Origin: an uncultured Oscillospiraceae bacterium
GTDB lineage: Bacteria > Bacillota > Clostridia > Oscillospirales > Oscillospiraceae
Assembly (NCBI GenBank): GCA_947630395.1
Contig: CANRHK010000002.1
Span: forward strand, 1-46,776
Direction of reading: 5' to 3'
DNA length: 46,776 nt
Position 1 is the stretch's first letter; each line of letters starts with the position of its first letter. Of this stretch, positions 30,569-37,217 are shown one piece after another. Under the pieces are notes generated by a model. That model worked only from the letters and a program-made list of their open reading frames with translations. It had not been told where the DNA came from and made no database searches. The position numbers and the translations under genes were made by a program.

Positions 30569-32917
30569 GTGGCTACTATCCGGTCCCAAATGACGCTCAA
30601 CGACGGGATGTCCTCCGTGCTGAAGAAAATCACCAGGGCCCTGGACACCACACTCCACACCTTTGAAGCGGTGCAGGCGGCCTCCGGCCAGGCTATGGAT
30701 ACGGCGCTGATTCGGGCGGCCCACACGGAGCTGGCCCAGGCCAACGCCGAGATTGACCGCATGGAGGCCGGCTTCCGGGAAGCGGAGCAGCAGGAGCGGC
30801 GGCTGAATGCCAGCCTAAACAACGGGACGAACGCCGCCGGGCAGCTCCTGGGGAAAATCGCCTCCATGGTGGCCGCCTATGCCAGTCTGTCGGCCATCAA
30901 GGGCTTTGTCACCGACAGCCTGGAGGCCGCCGACGTGCAGATCGGGGCCCAGGTGCAGCTGCGGACCGTCCTGGAGAACATGGACGCCACGGTGAGCGGC
31001 TACGGGACGGGCGAGGTCATAGAGGACACCCTAACCCTGGACACGGACCCGGCCCTGGCCGCCTACGACGCCGCCCTCGCCTACTACGGAGACGGGACGG
31101 TGGAAGAAACGCTCACCATGGACACCTCCGGAGCGGAGGCCGCCTACGACGCCATCGTGCAAAAGGCGGCGGATATCCAGAGCCGGGGCATCTACGGCGA
31201 CGAGGCCATGATCGCCGGAGCCGCCGAGCTGGCCACCTACTTCTCCGACGCCGACGCCATCCTCAGTATGATGGACACGCTCAGCAACTACGCCATGGGC
31301 ATGAGCGGCGGCGGCGAGGTGAACAGCGAGGCCATGGTGGACTACGCCACCGGCATCGGCAAAATCATGTCCGGCAGCTACGACGCGATGACCAAGAAGG
31401 GCTTCGAGTTCTCCGACAGCCAGAAGGCCATCATCGAGGGCACCGCCACACAGTCCGAAATCGTCCAGGAGCTGGGCGAGGACTACCTGGCCATGAGCCA
31501 GGAAATGCAGGCCGCCGCCGTCATCGGCTCTATCATCGACGAGGGCTGGGCCGGTCTGTACGAAACTATGAGCAACACCCCGGAGGGGCAGATTATCCAG
31601 TTCAACAATGCCCTGGGCGACATCAAGGAGATGGCCGGTGCCGGTATCTACCCCGCCGTGCTAAATTTCATGAACCTGTTCCGGGAGAACCTTCCGCAGA
31701 TCCAAAACCTGACCATGGGGTTTGTATCCGTCCTCGGCTACCTGCTGGGGATACTCACCGGGATAACCACAGCCGCCGTAAACTTCGGCAGCGCCGTCAT
31801 GGAAAATTGGAGCTGGCTCGGGCCCATCGTGATGGGCGTCGTGACCGCGCTGCTGGCCTACCACGGGGCGCTGCTGGCCATCAATATCGCGGAGGGCATA
31901 CACAACGGCCTGGAGGTCATGTCCGCGGCGTCGGCGGCCTGGAAGTCCGGGGCGACCCTTGCGGAAGCAGCCGCCACAACGACCGCCACAGGGGCCCAGG
32001 TGGGCCTCAACGCCGCTCTGCTGGCCTGCCCTATTACCTGGATAGTGGTGGCCGTAATCGCCCTTATAGCGGGCATTGTGGCCCTTTGTAACTGGATCGC
32101 CAAGACCACCGGCGTGGCGCAGACGGGCTTCGGTGTAATCACCGGCGGCATCAATGTGGCCATCCAAGCGGTAATCAACGCCGGGATGGTGGTGGCAAAC
32201 GTGGCCCTGGGCATCTGGAACGCTATGGGCGCTGTCTGCTCCAACATCGGCACCGCTTTCCACAACGTGATAGCCAACGTGCAGGGCTGGTTCTTCGGCC
32301 TGCTGTCCACCGCCCTCACGGTGGTGGCCGGTATCTGCGAGGCGCTCAATAAGCTGCCCTTCGTGGAGTTCGACTACTCCGGCATCACCGGAAAGGCGGA
32401 CGAGTTCGCCGCCAAGTCTGCGGAAGCCTACGGCAACACCGAGGACTATACCAGCGTGGGGGACGCTTTCTCCGAGGGCTTCGGTACCTTCGACGCCTTC
32501 TCCGAGGGCTGGGCCTCCGATGCTTTCCAGGCGGGTGCCGCCTGGGGCGACGGTGTGGCCGACAAGGTGGGCGGCCTGTTCAGCTACGAGCCCGGCTCCA
32601 TCGACGACTACACGCAGAACGCCATGGCCGGGGCGGGCTTCACCCTGGACGATATGGCCGGGGACGTGGGGGACATCGCCGGGAACACCGGCAGCATGGC
32701 CGACAGCATGGAAGTGAGCCAGGAGGAGCTTGCCTACCTCCGGGATATCGCAGAGCGGGACGCCATCAACCGGTTCACCACGGCGGAAGTCTCCATCGAC
32801 ATGACCGGCATGACCAACCGCATCGAGGGCGAGGCCGATCTGGACGGGGTGATCACCCAGCTGACGGAGGGCTTCACCGATGCGCTGTTGACCGCCGCGG
32901 AGGGGGTACACGCATGA
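30569..32917 (+). CDS. Tail tape measure protein
   Basis: A 782 aa product from GTG 30569 with AAAGGGGGGTGAACCT. The start MATIRSQMTLNDGMSSVLKKITRALDTTLHTFEAVQ is typical of PBSX-like tape measures. Coiled-coil helices fill the first 120 residues; several hydrophobic segments (LGPIVMGVVTALLAYHGALLA, ITWIVVAVIALIAGIVAL) occupy 400-520. It sets tail length; at about 0.15 nm per residue a tail of roughly 115 nm is expected. Near residues 144-195 an internal imperfect duplication is visible. Confidence 0.93.
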   Translation: MATIRSQMTLNDGMSSVLKKITRALDTTLHTFEAVQAASGQAMDTALIRAAHTELAQANAEIDRMEAGFREAEQQERRLNASLNNGTNAAGQLLGKIASMVAAYASLSAIKGFVTDSLEAADVQIGAQVQLRTVLENMDATVSGYGTGEVIEDTLTLDTDPALAAYDAALAYYGDGTVEETLTMDTSGAEAAYDAIVQKAADIQSRGIYGDEAMIAGAAELATYFSDADAILSMMDTLSNYAMGMSGGGEVNSEAMVDYATGIGKIMSGSYDAMTKKGFEFSDSQKAIIEGTATQSEIVQELGEDYLAMSQEMQAAAVIGSIIDEGWAGLYETMSNTPEGQIIQFNNALGDIKEMAGAGIYPAVLNFMNLFRENLPQIQNLTMGFVSVLGYLLGILTGITTAAVNFGSAVMENWSWLGPIVMGVVTALLAYHGALLAINIAEGIHNGLEVMSAASAAWKSGATLAEAAATTTATGAQVGLNAALLACPITWIVVAVIALIAGIVALCNWIAKTTGVAQTGFGVITGGINVAIQAVINAGMVVANVALGIWNAMGAVCSNIGTAFHNVIANVQGWFFGLLSTALTVVAGICEALNKLPFVEFDYSGITGKADEFAAKSAEAYGNTEDYTSVGDAFSEGFGTFDAFSEGWASDAFQAGAAWGDGVADKVGGLFSYEPGSIDDYTQNAMAGAGFTLDDMAGDVGDIAGNTGSMADSMEVSQEELAYLRDIAERDAINRFTTAEVSIDMTGMTNRIEGEADLDGVITQLTEGFTDALLTAAEGVHA
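30998..31153 (+). repeat. Imperfect tandem duplication in tape measure
   Basis: GTGEVIEDTLTLDTDPALAAYDAALAYY is followed by GDGTVEETLTMDTSGAEAAYDAI. The two units share the pattern G-x-G-x-(V/E)-E-(D/E)-TLT-(L/M)-DT-x-AAYDA, so they arose by duplication. Confidence 0.7.
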
Positions 32918-33579
32918 GTTATGCCTGCTATCTGGACGGGGTGGAGTTCCCGGTCCCGTCCAAGCTGACCGTGAAGGTCAAAAACAAAAACAAGACCCTG
33001 GTCCTGCTGAACGAGGGGGAGATCAACTTCCTACGCACCCCCGGCCTGACCGAGATCGTGGTGCCCTTCGATTTCCCCATGCTCACCGGCTCCCGGTCCC
33101 CGGACTACTACCTGGGCGTCCTGGAGAAGCTGAAAACGGAGAAGCGCCACACGCAGTTTATCCTGGTCCGGCGCTCCCCCAATGGGCGGGCCCTTTTCGA
33201 CACCAATATCCAGGTGAGCTGTGAGGACTACAACGTCACGGAGGACGGCAAGAACGGCCTGGACGTGAGCGTGGACGTCAGCCTCAAACAGTGGCGGGAC
33301 TACGGCACCAAGACCGTGACGGTGCAGGAGAGCCCGGCCCCGGCGCAGGACACCTCCGCCCCCAGCCAGCCGCAGACCGTGGCTGTGGAGAAGGAGCGGG
33401 ACACCAGCACGGCCCCCCAGGCGAAAACCTACACCGTGAAGAAAGGCGATACTCTGTGGGCCATCGCCAAGAAGTACTACGGGGCGGGGGCCCAATACTC
33501 CAAAATCTACGAGGCCAACACGGACAAGATAAGCAACCCGAATCTGATCTATGTAGGGCAGGTGTTGACCATCCCATGA
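32914..33579 (+). CDS. LysM-domain tail protein (XkdP-like)
   Basis: A 221 aa product (ATGA overlap). The first about 130 residues form the XkdP tail domain. A Pro/Gln/Thr linker (SPAPAQDTSAPSQPQT) leads to a C-terminal LysM domain, KTYTVKKGDTLWAIAKKYYGAGAQYSKIYEANTDKISNPNLIYVGQVLTIP, which binds peptidoglycan. It is a tail/baseplate component that contacts the wall, not an endolysin. Confidence 0.93.
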   Translation: MSYACYLDGVEFPVPSKLTVKVKNKNKTLVLLNEGEINFLRTPGLTEIVVPFDFPMLTGSRSPDYYLGVLEKLKTEKRHTQFILVRRSPNGRALFDTNIQVSCEDYNVTEDGKNGLDVSVDVSLKQWRDYGTKTVTVQESPAPAQDTSAPSQPQTVAVEKERDTSTAPQAKTYTVKKGDTLWAIAKKYYGAGAQYSKIYEANTDKISNPNLIYVGQVLTIP

Positions 33580-34541
33580 CCTACGAATTGCTGATCCAGC
33601 ACGGCAGCCAAATCATGCTCCCGCCGGTGGTGGAGGGCGTCACCATCGAATGGGAACGGCAAGGCCAGCCGGGGAAGCTGGTGGCCGACGTGGTAAAGTC
33701 GCCGGGCCTCAGCTTCCAGGAGGGGGACCCCTGCCGCTTTTCCGTGGACGGCACCCCCGTCTTTTACGGCTTCGTGTTCGACAAGTCCCGCAAGGGCAGC
33801 AACCCCAACGTGATAACCATCACGGTTTACGACCAGCTGTACTACTTCAAGAACAAGGACACCTACGTCTACTCCAACAAAACGGCCACCGAGGTCATCC
33901 GCATGGTGGCCGAGGACTTCCAGCTCCAGTGTGGGGCCCTGGAGGATACCGGGTATAAAATCGCCAGCCGGGTGGAGGACAACCAGACGCTTTTTGATAT
34001 CGTCCAGAACGCCCTGGACGAAACCCTAAAGGCCACCGGCCAGATGTATGTCCTATTCGACGACGTGGGCAAGCTGACCCTCCGGGCCCTGGGCAGCATG
34101 AAGCTGGGGATGCTGATTGACGACGAGGCCGCCGGGGACTACAACTACAAGAGCTCCATTTCCTCTCAGACCTACGACAAGATAAAGCTCTCCTACGAAA
34201 ACAAGGACACCGGCAAGCGGGAAATCTACGTGGCCCAGGACGGCTCCCACATCAACCAGTGGGGCGTCCTCCAGTACTACGAGAAGATCAACAGCACGGC
34301 CAACGCCAAGGCCATGGCCGACGCCCTGCTGGGGCTCTACAACACCAAGACCCGCACCCTAAAGCTCCAAAACGTCCTGGGGGATATCCGGGTGCGGGCC
34401 GGGACGCTGCTGGTGGTCATGCTGGGGCTGGGCGATATCAACCTCTCCAACTATCTCATGGTGGAGCAGGTCAAGCACACGTTCAGCGATAACCAGCACC
34501 TCATGGAGTGCAAAATGCGAGGTGGTACGTTTGTCTCTTGA
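33576..34541 (+). CDS. Baseplate hub protein (XkdQ / late control gpD-like)
   Basis: A 321 aa product from ATG 33576 (ATGA overlap); the track start at 33291 is a shadow. VEGVTIEWERQGQPGKLVADVVKSPGLSFQEGDPCRFSVDGTPVFYGFVFDKSRKG and YSNKTATEVIRMVAEDFQL are diagnostic. This is the hub ring at the tip of the tail tube, joining LysM protein, tube and baseplate. Confidence 0.93.
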   Translation: MTYELLIQHGSQIMLPPVVEGVTIEWERQGQPGKLVADVVKSPGLSFQEGDPCRFSVDGTPVFYGFVFDKSRKGSNPNVITITVYDQLYYFKNKDTYVYSNKTATEVIRMVAEDFQLQCGALEDTGYKIASRVEDNQTLFDIVQNALDETLKATGQMYVLFDDVGKLTLRALGSMKLGMLIDDEAAGDYNYKSSISSQTYDKIKLSYENKDTGKREIYVAQDGSHINQWGVLQYYEKINSTANAKAMADALLGLYNTKTRTLKLQNVLGDIRVRAGTLLVVMLGLGDINLSNYLMVEQVKHTFSDNQHLMECKMRGGTFVS

Positions 34542-34953
34542 CGCCAACGAGCTGGTCCGGGCGGTGAAGCGGGCGGCTGTGGACGCTGTCATGGCGGCGG
34601 GGCCTATGGCGATTTGCTTCGGTACGGTCACCGCCGAGGCCCCCCTGCAAATCACCGTGGACCAAAAGAAGATCCTCGGGGAAGCCCAGCTCATACTCAC
34701 CAACGCCGTCCGGGACTTCAACGTGGAGATGTCCACCATCGAGGGGACCGGCAAGAGCGAGGGCCCCCACTACACCGAGAACGAAAGCGGCGGGGCCGGT
34801 GACGCCGCCTTTGCATCCCACCGGCACAGATACCAGGGCCGCAAAAAGTGGCGGGTACACCTGGCCCTAAAGAACGGGGAGAAGGTCATCCTGCTACGCT
34901 GCGACGGCGGCCAGAAATTCGTTGTCCTGGACAGATGGGAGGCACCGGAGTAA
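34522..34953 (+). CDS. DUF2577 baseplate protein (XkdR-like)
   Basis: A 143 aa product from GTG 34522; TTG 34531 is an alternative with GAGGTGG at better distance. The central histidine-rich stretch (SHRHRYQGRKKWRVHLALKNGEKVILLRCDGGQKFVVLDRWE) is typical of DUF2577, an OB-fold protein of the tail tip. It overlaps the hub gene by about 20 nt. The stop shares bases with the next gene (TAATG). Confidence 0.9.
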   Translation: MVRLSLDANELVRAVKRAAVDAVMAAGPMAICFGTVTAEAPLQITVDQKKILGEAQLILTNAVRDFNVEMSTIEGTGKSEGPHYTENESGGAGDAAFASHRHRYQGRKKWRVHLALKNGEKVILLRCDGGQKFVVLDRWEAPE

Positions 34954-35363
34954 TGGCCATGCTACCGACCACCGGGGAAAACCTGGACCTTGTCAGCCTG
35001 GTCTTTGCAGAGCAGCCGGGCTATACCCACAAGCTGGACCTGGACAGAAACCGGGTCAGCGGCATGACAGACGGGCGGGATGCCCTCTACCAAGCCGTCT
35101 ATCTGATTTTGAACGTGGACCGCTACGCCTACCCCATCTATTCCTGGCGCTACGGTATCGAGAGGGCGGACCTCATAGGGAAGCCCAAGGACTACGTTAT
35201 GAGCGAGTTGAAGCGCCGTGTGAACGACGCCTTGGGCCAGGACGACCGGATCACCGGCACCGACCAATGGACCTTTGAAACGGGCAGGCGGAGCCTTCAC
35301 GCCTCCTTCGTAGTCAACACCATCTATGGAGAAATCGAAATGGAGACGGAGGTGGCAATCTAA
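34953..35363 (+). CDS. DUF2634 baseplate wedge protein (XkdS, gp25-like)
   Basis: A 136 aa product from ATG 34953. GMTDGRDALYQAVYLILNVDRYAYPIYSWRYGIERADLIGKPKDYVMSELKRRVNDALGQDDRI is the clear DUF2634/gp25-like signature. It initiates sheath assembly on the baseplate. The track's 34848 start lies in the previous gene. Confidence 0.93.
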   Translation: MAMLPTTGENLDLVSLVFAEQPGYTHKLDLDRNRVSGMTDGRDALYQAVYLILNVDRYAYPIYSWRYGIERADLIGKPKDYVMSELKRRVNDALGQDDRITGTDQWTFETGRRSLHASFVVNTIYGEIEMETEVAI

Positions 35364-35365
35364 CC

Positions 35366-36583
35366 ATGTATGAGGATATGACCTACGAAGCCCTGCTGCA
35401 GCGGGCCCTCTCCCGGCTCCCGGCCACCATCGACAAGCGGGAGGGGTCCATGGTGATGAACGGCGTGGCCCCGTCTATGGCGGAGCTCGCCATGCTCTAC
35501 ATCGCCGCCGACTTCGTATTCCGGGCCACCTACCTGCTGACGGCTCCCCGCGAGTACCTTATCAAGCGGGCGGCGGACCGCAACATGGCCCCCTATGGGG
35601 CCAGCGCCGCCGTGTTCCGGGGCGAGTTCAATGTGCTCTTGCCCCTGGGGGCCCGCTTCTCCTGCGACGACCTCAACTTCGTGGCCACGGAGCGGATGCC
35701 GGAGAAGGACGAAAACGGGCGCTTCAGCTATCGCCTGATCTGCGAAACGGCGGGGGCCGTCGCCAACGGATACACCGGCACCCTCATTCCCGTGGAGTAC
35801 GTGGACGGGCTGACCTACGCCGAGCTGGTGGAGCTGCTTGTCCCCGGGGAGGACGAGGAAGAAACCGAGGCATTCCGGCAGCGGGTCCTCGACAGCTACA
35901 AATCCCAAGCCTTCGGCGGCAACCAGGCCGACTATGTGGAGAAGGTCAACGCCATGGAGGGCGTGGGCGCTGTCAAGGTCCACCCCGTCTGGAACGGCGG
36001 CATCAGCCCGGCGTCTTTCATCCCCAGCGAGGAAGTGACGTCCTGGTACGAGGGGGCCGTGGGCACCCTGGAGCCGGCTGTATCGGCCTGGCTGACGGCA
36101 GTACACACGGCGGCCAAGGACAAGCTGCTGACGGTGGGCGGCACCGTCAAGCTGGTAATCCTGGCCGCTGACAACCGGGCCCCCAGCGAGGAGCTCCTGC
36201 AGCAGATCCAAACGGCCATAGACCCCACCCAAAACGCCGGGGAGGGCCTGGGCCTCGCCCCTATCGGACACGTGGTCCATGTGGTGGGCGTCACCGCTCA
36301 GCAGGTGAATATCACCCTCCACATCACCTACGCCCACGGCTGGGGGTGGGACTCCGCCAAGAGCTACATCGAGAAGGTCGTCGACGACTACCTCCTGGAG
36401 CTGTCCCGGAGCTGGGCCAGCTCCGATTTTATCACCGTCCGCATTTCGCAGATTGAGAGCCGCATCCTGGCGGAGTGCGCCACGATGGTCACCGACCTGG
36501 GCGGCACCGAAATCAACGGCAAGGAGGAAAACCTTGTGCTGGATGCTGACAGCATCCCTGTGAGGGGGACTGTCGATGGATAG
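35366..36583 (+). CDS. Baseplate J/gp47-family protein (XkdT-like)
   Basis: A 405 aa product starting 2 nt after the previous stop. LSRLPATIDKREGSMVMNGVAPSMAELAMLYIAADFVFRATYLLTAPREYLIKRAADRN is diagnostic of baseplate wedge protein J, with the usual EDEEETEAFRQRVLDSYKSQAFGGNQADYVEKVNAMEGVG following. It connects the hub to the fibre-bearing edge of the baseplate. Confidence 0.95.
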   Translation: MYEDMTYEALLQRALSRLPATIDKREGSMVMNGVAPSMAELAMLYIAADFVFRATYLLTAPREYLIKRAADRNMAPYGASAAVFRGEFNVLLPLGARFSCDDLNFVATERMPEKDENGRFSYRLICETAGAVANGYTGTLIPVEYVDGLTYAELVELLVPGEDEEETEAFRQRVLDSYKSQAFGGNQADYVEKVNAMEGVGAVKVHPVWNGGISPASFIPSEEVTSWYEGAVGTLEPAVSAWLTAVHTAAKDKLLTVGGTVKLVILAADNRAPSEELLQQIQTAIDPTQNAGEGLGLAPIGHVVHVVGVTAQQVNITLHITYAHGWGWDSAKSYIEKVVDDYLLELSRSWASSDFITVRISQIESRILAECATMVTDLGGTEINGKEENLVLDADSIPVRGTVDG

Positions 36584-37217
36584 GCATCTGCTGGACTACC
36601 TCCCGCCGGTACTCCAGGAAGTCCTGGAGTTCAAGGCCATCAACGAGGCTTGTGAGCCGGAGATCGTTCTCGCCTGGGACGCCCTGACGCTGATCCTGGA
36701 CAATCAGTTCCTGGACACCGCGAAGGAGTCCGGGGTCCGGGTGTGGGAGCAGGAGCTGGGGATATACCCCAAGGACACGGACACCCTGCAAGCCCGCAAG
36801 GACCGCATCAAGGCGTATTGGAACCGGGAGCTACCCTATACCCTCCCCTGGCTCAAACAGTGGCTGGCGGGGCTGTGTGGCCCCCTGGGGCACCAAGAAA
36901 CGGTCACCGACTACACCATCGCCATCCAGTTGGACCACACCGTCCTCCCGGACGCCGCCCGGCTGACCGGCGAAATACTGGAAATGTTGCTGGCCGTCCG
37001 GCCCTCCAATATGCGGGTCCTCATGGACTCCATGCTCCAGACCAACGGGGGCGTCATCGTCGGGGCCTGCTCCGAGATGGAGAGCCGTGTGGACGTGTGG
37101 CCCCGGCTGGTCAATGACATGGAGAGCTTCGGCGGCAGCATAGCGGCGGGAACAATCGAATACCACGCAAAGGTCAATATCTATCCGAAACAAGGAGGGA
37201 CACAAGATGCCCGGTGA
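36576..37217 (+). CDS. DUF2313/XkdU-like tail protein (gpI-like)
   Basis: A 213 aa product overlapping XkdT by 8 nt. DRHLLDYLPPVLQEVLEFKAINEACEPEIVLAWDALTLILDNQFLDTAKESGVRVWEQELGI is the YmfQ/XkdU pattern. It links baseplate and fibre, and its end overlaps the fibre start by 11 nt. Confidence 0.92.
   Translation: MDRHLLDYLPPVLQEVLEFKAINEACEPEIVLAWDALTLILDNQFLDTAKESGVRVWEQELGIYPKDTDTLQARKDRIKAYWNRELPYTLPWLKQWLAGLCGPLGHQETVTDYTIAIQLDHTVLPDAARLTGEILEMLLAVRPSNMRVLMDSMLQTNGGVIVGACSEMESRVDVWPRLVNDMESFGGSIAAGTIEYHAKVNIYPKQGGTQDAR

Noticed and set aside
33414-33579. LysM domain as endolysin
   Set aside because: The protein has the XkdP tail domain and no lytic catalytic domain, and stands between tape measure and hub.
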